Below, piece by piece: positions 39,817 through 48,858 of a stretch of 64,000 bases of DNA. Numbering within the stretch: the first letter of the stretch is position 1; each line of letters begins with the position of its first letter. Both the position numbers and the translations under genes were made by a program. The stretch covers positions 310,001 through 374,000 of the forward strand of contig NZ_LNBY01000001.1 in NCBI RefSeq assembly GCF_001542855.1, written 5' to 3'. This DNA is from Erythrobacter sp. AP23 (GTDB lineage Bacteria > Pseudomonadota > Alphaproteobacteria > Sphingomonadales > Sphingomonadaceae). The notes below the pieces were generated by a model, which was not told the origin of the DNA, ran no database searches, and saw only the letters and a program-made list of their open reading frames with translations.

Positions 39817-40419
39817 CTATCGGTTTAGCCAGCCTTCGACCATTGCCGCGGTTCCCGACTGGGCCAATTCGGGCGCGGCGTCCCGGCTGATCTGCCCGTC
39901 GAGGGCAAGCGTGCCGATGCCATGGGCAAGACCCCAAACCATTCTTGCACAATCCTCTATCGACCGCCCTTGCACTCCGTGCTCTTCGAAAGCTCGAGCG
40001 ATAAGCTTTCTCAGGGTTCCTGCCGGTGCGGCGGCTGCTCTGTGGAGCTCGGGATATGTGTCACGTTCCGCGAATTCGGAGCTCTGCATGAGCCGGTAGA
40101 GATTGGGGTTGCCAAGGATGAAGCGAACATAATTCGCGGCGCCCGCCGGCAACGCTTCGCGGGCGTTCCGGTGGGCGGCTTCGTTCTCCAGCTTATGCTG
40201 CTGCAAGCGCTCGAAACCCGCAGTTGCGACGGCGGCCAGCAGCGCCTTTCGATCCTTGAAATGATGATAGGGCGCCATTGGGCTGACGCCGACCGCACGC
40301 GCCAGGGCTCGAAGCGACAGCGCGGACGGACCGTCCGCTTCGAGCCTGTCGAGCGCGGCGGTGAGGAGCGCGCTGCGGAGATCTCCGTGATGATAGCGTT
40401 GGTCGTCTCGGGCTTGCAT
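39817..40419 (-). CDS. TetR-family transcriptional repressor
   Basis: The 200-residue protein has the TetR HTH at residues ~13-55 (SALLTAALDRLEADGPSALSLRALARAVGVSPMAPYHHFKDRKALLAAV) and a WHG-type C-terminal domain (FILGNPNLYRLMQSSE). ATG 40419 follows an AGGAGG site. It is divergent from the SDR gene with a 57-bp gap containing a GTAAA-C-TTTAC palindrome, so it most likely represses itself and that gene. Confidence 0.9.
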   Translation of the reverse strand: MQARDDQRYHHGDLRSALLTAALDRLEADGPSALSLRALARAVGVSPMAPYHHFKDRKALLAAVATAGFERLQQHKLENEAAHRNAREALPAGAANYVRFILGNPNLYRLMQSSEFAERDTYPELHRAAAAPAGTLRKLIARAFEEHGVQGRSIEDCARMVWGLAHGIGTLALDGQISRDAAPELAQSGTAAMVEGWLNR

Positions 40420-40449
40420 TGACACCTCCTAGCACCTCAACTATGCAGC

Positions 40450-40460
40450 GTAAACTTTAC
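40450..40460. promoter_or_regulatory. Palindrome between tetR and SDR genes
   Basis: GTAAA-C-TTTAC is a perfect 11-nt palindrome inside a 57-bp divergent promoter region, extended imperfectly by GCAG/CTGC. It is the natural operator candidate for the TetR-type protein. Confidence 0.5.
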
Positions 40461-40476
40461 TGCGTAAGGATTGGTC

Positions 40477-41355
40477 ATGGCTGTTGTGATGACAGGTGGC
40501 ACGCGGGGGCTGGGCCGCGTCGCGGCGCAGCGAATTTCCTCGCTGCCGGGTCGAAAAATCATGGGCGTGCGTGGCGACGCGTCCTTGCCTCCACAGTGGG
40601 AGGGAAAACCGCTGGATCTTGCCAGCCTCGCCTCCGTGCGATCTTTCTGTGAGGCCATTCCGGACGAGCCCATCACACATCTGGTTCTGAATGCAGGTGG
40701 ACAGCGAGCGACCGCCGCCACCCGCACCGTCGATGGCTTTGAAACGACCTTCGCAACCAACCACCTGGCGCATTACCTGCTGCTACGCCTCGTCATGCCA
40801 AGGCTCGGCTCCGGCGCCCACATCGTTATCACATCGAGCGGCACGCACGATCCGCGCGAAAAAACGGGTGTTCCGCCACCACGTCACGCAGATGCCGAAC
40901 TGCTGGCGCATCCTGATCGCGACCCAGAGGGCGACCGAGTCGCTGCCGTCGGCGGGATGCGTGCATACTCCGCGTCGAAGCTGTGCAATCTGATGACGGC
41001 ACGTTACCTCGCCGCCACGAATGAGGCACGCGCCGGAAACTGGTCCGTATTCGCTTATGATCCCGGTCTCACGCCGGGCACCGGGCTCGTTCGCAGCCAG
41101 CCCTGGATCGTGCGGACGCTGGTCTGGCCGCTGCTGCCGCTGTTCGTTCCCTTCGCGAAGAGTATGAACACCTTGGCGCATGCGGGCCGCGGGCTTAGCG
41201 AACTGGCCACGGCCGCAAGGGCCCCGGACGACCGCGTTTATTGCGCCCTGCGCAAGGGTCGGCTGACGTGGCCTGATCCATCCGAATTGGCGAGCGATGA
41301 GGCGGCAACCCGCGCACTCTGGGAAGACAGTGCACAGCTGGTCGGTCTGATCTAG
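40477..41355 (+). CDS. Short-chain dehydrogenase/reductase
   Basis: The 292-residue NAD(P)-dependent oxidoreductase has the cofactor motif TGGTRGLG near its N-terminus, NAGG in VLNAGGQRA, ITSSGTHDP around the catalytic Ser, and YSASK (Tyr/Lys pair). The layout resembles protochlorophyllide-reductase-like or retinol-dehydrogenase-like SDRs. ATG 40477 follows TAAGGA. It is divergent from the tetR gene that probably regulates it. The substrate is unknown. Confidence 0.88.
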   Translation: MAVVMTGGTRGLGRVAAQRISSLPGRKIMGVRGDASLPPQWEGKPLDLASLASVRSFCEAIPDEPITHLVLNAGGQRATAATRTVDGFETTFATNHLAHYLLLRLVMPRLGSGAHIVITSSGTHDPREKTGVPPPRHADAELLAHPDRDPEGDRVAAVGGMRAYSASKLCNLMTARYLAATNEARAGNWSVFAYDPGLTPGTGLVRSQPWIVRTLVWPLLPLFVPFAKSMNTLAHAGRGLSELATAARAPDDRVYCALRKGRLTWPDPSELASDEAATRALWEDSAQLVGLI

Positions 41356-41636
41356 GCGACCGCCCACCCGTGCGGGACACGCCGACGTCATACCGATCGC
41401 GAAAGGCCATTTCGTTCGCACTTCGGAGCGAATGGTGGGCATTCCAGCCGGATCTGGCTCGATCTGCCGTGCCGAGAAACTGCACTGCGGTCACAGATCC
41501 AAGGTTCAGTGAACGAGACCAAGACTGGTACGGTCTCAGTTCCGCGAATATGGGAGAGAGGCCGGAAAACCAATGAGGCCGCGCCGTGGGCGGAACGGTC
41601 GAGGAAATCCGTTGACGAACAGTAAGGGAGATATTG

Positions 41637-42122
41637 ATGCGCGCCATAATCCTGCCCCTCTCCGTGGCCCTGGCGTCATGCTCGGCCGAACCGACCGACG
41701 AGGAGCGCGCTGCAGCGGTCGCCGAGGTCGAGGCGAACCAGACCCCGGCTCCGGAGCAACTCGAGCTCGACGCCATTCGCTACCGCGAAATCGAACAGCA
41801 CGATCTCTACGGTCCTGGCTGCAGCTTCGCGCCGGAGGGCGGTGGGCTGTCGGCAGTCGCGCTGGCAATGGCCGAGACCGGATATTTCCTGCGCGGCGGT
41901 GAGCTGGTTACGTTAGCGGCGGATAAAGGCAGCGTGGAATTACCCTACCTCGCGAGGCGCGAATATGACGGCACGAGCTATTCGATGACGATCGATCTAG
42001 ACGAAGCCGAGGGCGAGCAGGCAGGCGAGGAAGTCAGCGATTTCCCGGCGACGTTGACGATCCGCGATGCGAACGAACAGGTCGTGTATCGCAAGAGCGG
42101 CATCGCCCAGTGCGGGGCCTAG
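41637..42122 (+). CDS. Putative lipoprotein
   Basis: The 161-residue product has a short signal peptide ending in a lipobox (LPLSVALASC, Cys acylated). The mature part is acidic and has two further cysteines (GPGCSFAP, IAQCGA). No domain is recognised. ATG 41637 follows AGGGAGA. The 281-bp gap before it (41356-41636) shows no believable gene. Confidence 0.7.
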   Translation: MRAIILPLSVALASCSAEPTDEERAAAVAEVEANQTPAPEQLELDAIRYREIEQHDLYGPGCSFAPEGGGLSAVALAMAETGYFLRGGELVTLAADKGSVELPYLARREYDGTSYSMTIDLDEAEGEQAGEEVSDFPATLTIRDANEQVVYRKSGIAQCGA

Positions 42123-42123
42123 C

Positions 42124-42582
42124 TTAGTCGGTGCCCTGCGGATCGCGTGTACGGATCAGTCCGTTCGACTGCATCTCCAGCACGATCTCGTCATGCTGGT
42201 TGAAGGTCCTGATCCTGGTCTTGAAGATGCCCATTTCGGGCCGTGAGGCGCTGCGGCGCTTCTCGAAGATCTCGGTTTCGCAGCGCAACGTGTCGCCCGG
42301 ATAGACCGGTTTCTTCCAGCGAAGGTTGTCGACACCCGGCGAGCCGAGGCCGGCGGATTTCTCCTTCGCCATGTTCTCGACCATCATCGCCATGGTCATC
42401 GAGCAGGTGTGCCACCCGCTCGCAGACAATCGACCGAAATGCGTCTGTGCCGCCGCTTCGTCGTCGAGATGGAAAGGCTGCGGGTCGTATTTCGACGCGA
42501 ATTCGATCACCTCTTCGCGCGTGACTTCGTAGCGGCCGAAGCTCCGCCTTTTTCCGATCTCGATATCTTCGTAGAACTGCAT
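42124..42582 (-). CDS. MaoC-like dehydratase
   Basis: The 152-residue hotdog-fold protein has the hydratase-2-type motif YDPQPFHLDDEAAAQTHFGRLSASGWHTCSM, with the Asp and His of the active site, and W-x-x-PVYPGDTL. Such enzymes hydrate or dehydrate enoyl-CoA-type substrates. ATG 42582 is preferred over TTG 42594. It lies 16 bp after the glutaredoxin-MauE gene on the same strand; a link is not obvious. Confidence 0.88.
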   Translation of the reverse strand: MQFYEDIEIGKRRSFGRYEVTREEVIEFASKYDPQPFHLDDEAAAQTHFGRLSASGWHTCSMTMAMMVENMAKEKSAGLGSPGVDNLRWKKPVYPGDTLRCETEIFEKRRSASRPEMGIFKTRIRTFNQHDEIVLEMQSNGLIRTRDPQGTD

Positions 42583-42598
42583 TTCAAAATGCAATGGA

Positions 42599-43339
42599 TC
42601 ACAATGACGGGCGAAGCAACATCCAAATGCCCATGCCGATCATGGCCAGGTTTTCCGTCAGCGAGACGAAACCCAGCGGTACATTGCCCGATCCGCCGAC
42701 GCAGGCGCATTTGATGCTGCGCTTCTGGATGTAGACCGCGTAGAACACGCTGACGGCACCGATGGTGCCGATGGTCAGCGCGATCGGGATCGACAGCCAA
42801 GGAAGCAGGCGTCCGGCCATCAGGATCGCGGCGGTCGCTTCGAGGAATGGATAGGCATAGGCGTAGGGCACCCAGCGCTGGCCCAGCAAATCGTATCCGA
42901 CGAACATGGTCGAGAATTGCTCGACATCCTGGAGCTTGAGCATGGCCAGCATGGCCATCGAGAAGGCGACGAACCATTCGGCGGTGCGGATGGTGAAGGG
43001 GGATCCGTAGCTGAAGAAACTCAGCGCCACAGCCAGTGCGGCACCCACCGCAAAGACAGCTAGGACGGGAGTATAGCTGGTCTCGTCCTCGCTTCCCTTG
43101 TCGTAACCCAGGTGCTTGCGGAGTTCCGTATAGCCGCCGATGCGGGCCCCATCGATAAATGTCTGAGGGGTTGTCTCGACACCATGCTCCGCTTTGAACG
43201 CGTTGGTCTGTTCGCGCGTGGACAGGTGACGGTCTTCGACTGCGAAACCCTCCCGCTCGAGGAGCCACTTGGATTTCGTTCCATAGGGACAGACGTGTTT
43301 GTCCATCACCATGCGGTAGAGTTCTGCAGTCTTCTTCAT
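42599..43339 (-). CDS. Glutaredoxin domain fused to a MauE/DoxX-like membrane domain
   Basis: The 246-residue protein has an N-terminal glutaredoxin-like domain (VMDKHVCPYGTKSKWLLEREGF, then TTPQTFIDGARIGGYTELRKHLG). Only the first Cys of the usual C-P-x-C is kept (CPYG). Four to five transmembrane helices of the MauE type follow, with a late pair of cysteines (KCACVGG). It probably moves thiol electrons across or at the inner membrane. A TACCC...GGGTA palindrome lies 10 bp upstream of the start, so it may be controlled by a metal- or formaldehyde-type CsoR/FrmR repressor not in the window. Confidence 0.82.
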   Translation of the reverse strand: MKKTAELYRMVMDKHVCPYGTKSKWLLEREGFAVEDRHLSTREQTNAFKAEHGVETTPQTFIDGARIGGYTELRKHLGYDKGSEDETSYTPVLAVFAVGAALAVALSFFSYGSPFTIRTAEWFVAFSMAMLAMLKLQDVEQFSTMFVGYDLLGQRWVPYAYAYPFLEATAAILMAGRLLPWLSIPIALTIGTIGAVSVFYAVYIQKRSIKCACVGGSGNVPLGFVSLTENLAMIGMGIWMLLRPSL

Positions 43340-43348
43340 AGCGGTCGA

Positions 43349-43369
43349 ATATACCCTAGGGGGGTATAT
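43349..43369 (-). promoter_or_regulatory. CsoR/FrmR-like operator palindrome
   Basis: ATATACCC-TAGGG-GGGTATAT has perfect 8-bp arms. It sits in the 36-bp gap upstream of the glutaredoxin-MauE start. C-tract/G-tract palindromes flanked by AT are the known operator style of the CsoR/RcnR/FrmR (DUF156) repressors. Confidence 0.6.
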
Positions 43370-43375
43370 ATCAAC

Positions 43376-44173
43376 CTAGGAACGAAACGCGGGTACCTTC
43401 CCATGCGAGCCCATGTCGGGAATGATCCGATAGCGCGCCAGCACGAGGCTGAAGAGGCCGAAGGCGAGCAGGCCGATCGCCACGAGAGTGAAGATCACAC
43501 CCTCACCCGCAAGGCTCGCGACCGCATCGCCGAGCGTCTTCACCTGTTCGGATCCGCCGGCCATGAATCCGGTCTGGAAGAGCGACCAACCGATGACCAG
43601 GAAAACCACCGCGCGGGCGACATAGCCGATGCCCCCGATCAGGCGGGTCTGCGAGGGAGCCTGCGCGCTGATCCGGTTCATGAAACTGCCGCTCAATCCC
43701 TTTTTGGCCTGGAAGAAAGCGGTGATGAAGAAGGCAACACCGAGCAATCCGAGGATCGCGCCGCCGAACTCCATCGAAAGGACACCCGAAGCGGCCTCCT
43801 GCGCGCCGCCCCCGCTATCGCTTCCGGACGTGGCGAAGTTGAATGCCGAATAGGCAAGGGCAAGGTGACCGATCGCGCTGCCGGCGTGGCCGATGCGCTT
43901 GGCCCAGCCGGTTTTGTCGCTGCCATGATTCTCGATATCGAAGAAGGTCGAAGCAAACCGGAACAGCGCATAGGCGAACAGCCCGACGACCATGAGCCAG
44001 AGGATCCCAGTGCCGAGCGGGAAATCCTGGATGGCCTGGAAGATGCCATTCGTTCCTTCGCTGATCCGGCCGGCGCTGGTGAGCGCGATGAGGCCGAGTA
44101 CCGAATAGAGAATGGCGCGGCTGAAATAGCCGACGCGCACCAGGGCGCTGAATTTTTCCGATTTATCGACCAC
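43376..44173 (-). CDS. DUF1206 membrane protein
   Basis: The 265-residue protein has about six transmembrane helices in three similar pairs (VRVGYFSRAILYSVLGLIAL, GHAGSAIGHLALAYSAFNF, IGGIGYVARAVVFLVIGWSLF), the DUF1206 repeat with its G-Y/R-A pattern. The start is taken as GTG 44173, preceded by GGGGAGAG; the in-frame ATG at 44236 would reach the neighbour's stop. The function is unknown. Confidence 0.85.
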   Translation of the reverse strand: MVDKSEKFSALVRVGYFSRAILYSVLGLIALTSAGRISEGTNGIFQAIQDFPLGTGILWLMVVGLFAYALFRFASTFFDIENHGSDKTGWAKRIGHAGSAIGHLALAYSAFNFATSGSDSGGGAQEAASGVLSMEFGGAILGLLGVAFFITAFFQAKKGLSGSFMNRISAQAPSQTRLIGGIGYVARAVVFLVIGWSLFQTGFMAGGSEQVKTLGDAVASLAGEGVIFTLVAIGLLAFGLFSLVLARYRIIPDMGSHGKVPAFRS

Positions 44174-44236
44174 GTATCTCTCCCCGTTGAGCTTTCCAAG
44201 GCAACGGGATGCGCGCGCGCTCGTTCCGGCAAGCAC

Positions 44237-45505
44237 TTAATTTTGCTGGGCGAGCGCTCCTGCGACATCGGCCAACTCGCCGTCTGCTCGGGTTGCCTGC
44301 GGCAATCCCAGGAGATGGCGCAGCAACGGCGCGACCGCGGTGTTCTGGAAACCGTCGAGGATCACGCCGCTCTGAAAGGCCGGGCCTTGGGCGATGAACA
44401 ATGCGGCCATCTCGGGCGCGAAGTGGTCATAACCGTGATTCCCGCCACTCCATGTCGCATCCGAAGCGCTGGACGTAATCGTCCAGCCCGTGTCCGGGAG
44501 ACAGAAATAGGGAGGTATCCGCTCATGCGTGCCATATTGGAAGCGCGCGGGCATTTCGCCCTTGCGCCAGCATTCCATGTTGGGATGGTCGCGCAGCAGC
44601 GCCGCTTCGAGCGCGGCGGTATTGCCTTCGGTCGCTTCGAAGGTCGCGTAAGCCCCGCGTTCGACAAGGCGATAGAGCGAGGGGTCCACGACATCGGCGA
44701 GTACGATCATCCTCTCGGAGCTGGTCGCTGCCATCCCGTGGTCCGAGACGATCACCAGATTGGCCGGTTGGTCCAATGTGCCGAGACCGGAGACGAGATG
44801 GGCGATGTGGCCGTCGATATCGTGCAAGGCGGCGTCGATCTCTTCACCGACCGGGCCGTCATCGTGTCCGGCGGTGTCGATTGTGTCGAAGTAGAGTGTC
44901 ACGAATTCCGGGCGGATTTCCGCGGGGCGGCGTAACCAGTCTAGCACCGAATTGACGCGCTGCGTGTTCGAGACCTGCATGCTGAAGGCCTGCCAGTCGC
45001 TTGGCATGATGCCGTCGGTGACGGGCCCGAAGCGAACCGCCGTCCCGCCCCACGGAACCGCCGAGCCGGGCCAGAACATCGCCGCGCTGCGGATGCCCGC
45101 TTCCTCCGCCTCGACCCAGACCGGCTTGGCTTCGCTCCACCAATAGGGATCGACCGTCGCCATGGTGAAAGTCTCTTCGGGCCGGTCCTCGTCCTCCATC
45201 CGGTTGGCGATGATACCGTGATGGTCGGGCACCAGGCCCGTGACCAGCGTCCAGTGGTTGGGAAAGGTCTTGGTCGGGAAGGAAGGGCGCATCGACGCGA
45301 TCGCCCCCTCCGCCGCGAGCCGCGACAGGGTCGGGGTCAGCCCGCGGTCGAGATAATCGGGGTGAAACCCGTCGATCGAGACGAGGATGGTGACCGGTTC
45401 CCGCTGCTCGACCGGTGCGCTGGCCACCGGCGCATCGGGATAGGTTGCGCAGCCTCCGACGATGCTCGCAAAGCCAAGGGCCAGCGCTGCCGCGATCCGC
45501 TTCAT
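44237..45505 (-). CDS. Nucleotide pyrophosphatase/phosphodiesterase-like lipoprotein
   Basis: The 422-residue exported enzyme has a lipobox (GFASIVGGC). It belongs to the alkaline phosphatase superfamily, NPP branch: metal site VSIDGFHPDYL, nucleophile Thr in PSFPTKTFPNHWTLVTG, YFDTIDTAGHDDGP, VIVSDHGMA and GNHGYDH. Such enzymes cleave nucleotide or phosphodiester bonds in the periplasm or at the outer membrane. It starts 10 bp after ychF on the same strand. Confidence 0.92.
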   Translation of the reverse strand: MKRIAAALALGFASIVGGCATYPDAPVASAPVEQREPVTILVSIDGFHPDYLDRGLTPTLSRLAAEGAIASMRPSFPTKTFPNHWTLVTGLVPDHHGIIANRMEDEDRPEETFTMATVDPYWWSEAKPVWVEAEEAGIRSAAMFWPGSAVPWGGTAVRFGPVTDGIMPSDWQAFSMQVSNTQRVNSVLDWLRRPAEIRPEFVTLYFDTIDTAGHDDGPVGEEIDAALHDIDGHIAHLVSGLGTLDQPANLVIVSDHGMAATSSERMIVLADVVDPSLYRLVERGAYATFEATEGNTAALEAALLRDHPNMECWRKGEMPARFQYGTHERIPPYFCLPDTGWTITSSASDATWSGGNHGYDHFAPEMAALFIAQGPAFQSGVILDGFQNTAVAPLLRHLLGLPQATRADGELADVAGALAQQN

Positions 45506-45515
45506 TTGCGTGTCC

Positions 45516-46616
45516 TCAGACGTTGAACTTGAACAGCATCACGTCGCCGTCCTGCACGAGATATTCCTTGCCCTCCTGCCGCAGCTTGCCCGCTTCGCGC
45601 GCGCCGCTTTCGCCGCCGAGAGCGACGTAGTCATCGAAGGCAATTGTTTCAGCACGAATAAACCCGCGCTCGAAATCGGTATGAATCTCGCCCGCCGCCT
45701 GCGGAGCCTTGGCCCCGGCGGGGAAGGTCCAGGCGCGCGATTCCTTGGGGCCCGCGGTGAAGAAGGTCTGCAGGCCGAGCAGCTTGTAGCCGGCCTTGAT
45801 CACGCGGCTGAGGCCGCTTTCCTCGAGGCCCAGTTCGGCGAGGAATTCGCCGCGATCTTCCGGTGGCATGGCGACCAGTTCGGCCTCGATCGCCGCCGAA
45901 ACGACGACGGCTTCGGCGCCTTCGGCGGCGGCCTTGGCGAAGACCTGTTCGGACAGCGCATTGCCGCTTGCCGCGTCTTCTTCGGCGACGTTGCAGACAT
46001 AGAGCACGGGTTTCGCGGTGAGCAGCTGCGCCTGGCGGAAGATACGCGCTTCTTCCTCGTCCTTGGGTTCGGTCAGGCGGGCGGGCTTGCCGTCCTTGAG
46101 CAAGTCGAGCGCCTGGCCGAGCACCGAGGCCATAAGCTTGGCTTCCTTGTCGCCCCCGGTGGCGCGTTTGGCTGCTGCGGGTACGCGCTTTTCGAGGCTT
46201 TCGAGATCGGCGAGCAGCAGTTCGGTCTCGACCACCTCGGCATCGGCCAGCGGGTCGACCTTGTTCGAGACATGCTGGATGTCGTCGTCCTCGAAGCAGC
46301 GCAACACGTGGACGATCGCATCGACTTCGCGGATATTGCCGAGGAACTGGTTGCCCAGGCCTTCGCCCTGGCTCGCGCCCTTCACCAGTCCCGCGATATC
46401 CACGAAGGCGAGCTGCGTCGGGATCACCTTGGCCGACTTGGCGATCGCCGCGATCCGGTCGAGACGGTCGTCCGGCACGGCGACCTGGCCGACATTGGGC
46501 TCGATCGTGCAGAACGGATAGTTGGCGGCCTGTGCGGCCTGCGTCTCGGTCAATGCATTGAAAAGGGTGGACTTGCCGACATTCGGCAGGCCGACGATCC
46601 CGCAGCGGAAACCCAT
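45516..46616 (-). CDS. ychF: Redox-regulated ribosome-binding ATPase YchF (Obg family)
   Basis: The 366-residue P-loop protein has G1 [16 protein letters not shown]3 [21 protein letters not shown], an inserted coiled coil ([17 protein letters not shown]) and a C-terminal TGS domain ending [21 protein letters not shown]. It prefers ATP and associates with ribosomes (family knowledge). It is highly conserved and at the expected length. Confidence 0.97.
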   Translation of the reverse strand: MGFRCGIVGLPNVGKSTLFNALTETQAAQAANYPFCTIEPNVGQVAVPDDRLDRIAAIAKSAKVIPTQLAFVDIAGLVKGASQGEGLGNQFLGNIREVDAIVHVLRCFEDDDIQHVSNKVDPLADAEVVETELLLADLESLEKRVPAAAKRATGGDKEAKLMASVLGQALDLLKDGKPARLTEPKDEEEARIFRQAQLLTAKPVLYVCNVAEEDAASGNALSEQVFAKAAAEGAEAVVVSAAIEAELVAMPPEDRGEFLAELGLEESGLSRVIKAGYKLLGLQTFFTAGPKESRAWTFPAGAKAPQAAGEIHTDFERGFIRAETIAFDDYVALGGESGAREAGKLRQEGKEYLVQDGDVMLFKFNV

Positions 46617-46680
46617 CAGAAACTCCGGAAAATGTGTATGGCGCGCGCCTTAGCCGCGCCTCACACGAATTGCCAGTGGG

Positions 46681-47676
46681 TCAGACGTTGTGCACCGCCT
46701 TGATCATCGGGCCGAAAGGCGATTCGCCGAGCCAGCCGACCTGGACCTTGGCGCTGACCTCGTTGATCGGGATTTGCGGCTTGGGTCCCGGATGGACGGG
46801 CTTGCGCAACGGCCTGGTACCGGGCGGCATGCCGATGATCGCGGCGATCGCGTTGGGCACGTCCATTGGATCGGTCGATCCGCCGCCGCCGCCGCGTTGC
46901 CGGAGCTGCTCGATCATCGCGGGATATCCCGCCAGGTGCCTCTCGTCCGCGCGATCCAGCAATGCCATCGTCAGGCGGTTGGCGTTTTCCCAGATCTTCG
47001 TGGGATAACCGCCCGGCTCGATGATCGTGACGTCGATACCATGCGGGACGAGTTCATAGGCCATCTGCTCGCTCATCGCTTCGAGCGCGAATTTGGTGGG
47101 CGAATACTGGCCGTATCCGGGCACCATCACTCGCCCGAGTTGCGAGCTGACGTTGAATATCTGGCCGGACCGGCGCCGACGCATGGCCGGAAGCGCTGCG
47201 CGGGCAAGGCGGTGCGGGCCATAGACATTGGTATCAAACAGCAAGTGCGTTGCCGCCATGTCCTGGATCTCGATCGGCCCGGCGGTCGATATGCCCGCAT
47301 TGTTGACCAGCACGTCGAGCGCGCCGCCGGCGATCCGCTCCGCCTCGGCAACACCCGCCGCGACCTGGGCATCGTCGGTGACATCGATTTCTATGACGTG
47401 CAGATCGAGGCTCTCGGCCTCGGCCAGCGAGCGCAATTCATCGGCCTCGGGGCGGGGCAGGTTGCGCATCGTGGCGAAGACCTTGGCCCCCTTGCGCGCG
47501 AAGTCTTCCGCCATCAGCCGTCCGAAACCGGACGAGCATCCGGTAATCAGTATCGCCTTGCCACGCAGGTCGGGCGCGCCCCCGACCAAATCGTCCTGCG
47601 CCAGCGAAGCGGTCGAGGCTAGAACACCGGTGGCGGCGGCACCGGCGAGCAGTGTGCGACGTGTCAATTCGGGCAT
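46681..47676 (-). CDS. Tat-exported short-chain dehydrogenase
   Basis: From ATG 47676, behind AGGAGA, the 331-residue precursor has a twin-arginine signal (LTRRTLLAGAAATGVLASTASLAQ). The mature part is a classic SDR: ITGCSSGFGRLMAEDFA, VLVNNAGIS, NVSSQLGRV and YSPTKFALEAMSEQM (Tyr/Lys). A Tat signal suits export after cytoplasmic NAD(P) loading. A second, longer start (47811) would hide the signal peptide. Confidence 0.88.
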   Translation of the reverse strand: MPELTRRTLLAGAAATGVLASTASLAQDDLVGGAPDLRGKAILITGCSSGFGRLMAEDFARKGAKVFATMRNLPRPEADELRSLAEAESLDLHVIEIDVTDDAQVAAGVAEAERIAGGALDVLVNNAGISTAGPIEIQDMAATHLLFDTNVYGPHRLARAALPAMRRRRSGQIFNVSSQLGRVMVPGYGQYSPTKFALEAMSEQMAYELVPHGIDVTIIEPGGYPTKIWENANRLTMALLDRADERHLAGYPAMIEQLRQRGGGGGSTDPMDVPNAIAAIIGMPPGTRPLRKPVHPGPKPQIPINEVSAKVQVGWLGESPFGPMIKAVHNV

Positions 47677-47826
47677 GTCTGGTCTCCTGTCGAGCGCATC
47701 ATGCCTTCCGGTCGCGAAATTTGCCAGCGAATGAAGTCTGTTGCTCCTGCAGCACTTTACTCTAGGTTCGCGCACACAACACAAGGGGCCGGGTCGCGCA
47801 CGAATCGCCAACGGGGGTCCTTAGAT

Positions 47827-48858
47827 ATGTCGACCATTGTCCTGAGCGAGCCGGAGGGCTTTGCGGACGAACCGGATGCCAAGGGTGGCAAGGCCGATAC
47901 GGTCGCCAGCCTGATGCAGCCGGCCGTGGGCATATTCGCCCCGACGGCGACCGTAGCCGAGGCGACCGAGATGCTGCGTCAGCAGGTTCGCAGCGCTTTC
48001 ATTACCTATCTCTATATCGTCGATTCCGAAAATCACCTGCTTGGCCTGGTGGTCATGCGCGAAATGCTGCTCGCAACACCCGAGACTAGGCTCGAGGACA
48101 TCATGATTGCCGAACCTTTCGCCCTGCGGCGCGACATGTCACTGGGCGATGCGCTTAAGGCGGCACTGCACAAGCATTTTCCGGTCTATCCGATCGTCGA
48201 CGACGATTATCGACTGGTTGGCCTGGTCCGGGGCCCCGAGCTTTTCGCCAATCGCGCGATCGAGCTGTCGGCGCAGGCCGGCGAGATGGTCGGTGTCGAG
48301 AAGGAAGAGCGGTTGTTCACGCCCCTGTCGACAAGCCTCAAGCTGCGCCACCCGTGGCTGCAGGTAAACTTGCTCACCGCCTTCGTGGCCGCGGCGGTGG
48401 TGGGCATGTTCGAAGACACGCTCAGCCGCCTCGTCATTCTCGCCGTGTTTCTTCCCGTAATGGCGGGGCAGACGGGCAATACGGGATGTCAGGCGCTGGC
48501 GGTTGCGCTTCGCGGGATGACGCTGGGGGAGGTCAAGGCCGACAGCGCAGGGCATTTGATCCGCAAGGAAGGCATGCTCGGGTTCGCCAATGGCTTGCTC
48601 GTGGGCTTTACTGCCGGGGCGGGCATGTATGCCTATGCGTTGATCCAGGGAGAGGCTGACCCGATCTGGTTCGGCATCGTGGTGCTGATTGCGATGGTCT
48701 TGGCATGCACCATCAGCGGGATTGCAGGGGCGCTCATTCCGTTGACGCTCAAGAAGGTCGGTGCCGATCCCGCGACGGCATCGAGCATCTTCCTCACGAC
48801 TATGAGCGATGTCGCCAGCATGGGTGTCTTCCTGGGGCTGGCGACGCTTCTGCTTTAG
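47827..48858 (+). CDS. mgtE: MgtE-family magnesium transporter without the N domain
   Basis: The 343-residue protein has two CBS domains (VASLMQPAVGIFAPTATVAEATEML ... FPVYPIVDDDYRLVGLV) and a five-helix MgtE pore (LTAFVAAAVVGMFEDTLSRLVILAVFLPVMAGQTGNTGCQALAVALRG, with the conserved GNTG). The usual N-terminal superhelical domain is missing, so gating may differ. ATG 47827 gives a clean start; the upstream in-frame part is not family-like. It reads into pth on the other strand with a 4-bp overlap. Confidence 0.9.
   Translation: MSTIVLSEPEGFADEPDAKGGKADTVASLMQPAVGIFAPTATVAEATEMLRQQVRSAFITYLYIVDSENHLLGLVVMREMLLATPETRLEDIMIAEPFALRRDMSLGDALKAALHKHFPVYPIVDDDYRLVGLVRGPELFANRAIELSAQAGEMVGVEKEERLFTPLSTSLKLRHPWLQVNLLTAFVAAAVVGMFEDTLSRLVILAVFLPVMAGQTGNTGCQALAVALRGMTLGEVKADSAGHLIRKEGMLGFANGLLVGFTAGAGMYAYALIQGEADPIWFGIVVLIAMVLACTISGIAGALIPLTLKKVGADPATASSIFLTTMSDVASMGVFLGLATLLL

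Noticed and set aside
41195-41776. Minus-strand frame of 193 codons across the gap before the lipoprotein gene
   Set aside because: It overlaps the SDR and lipoprotein genes on the other strand and has no recognisable domain or ribosome site.
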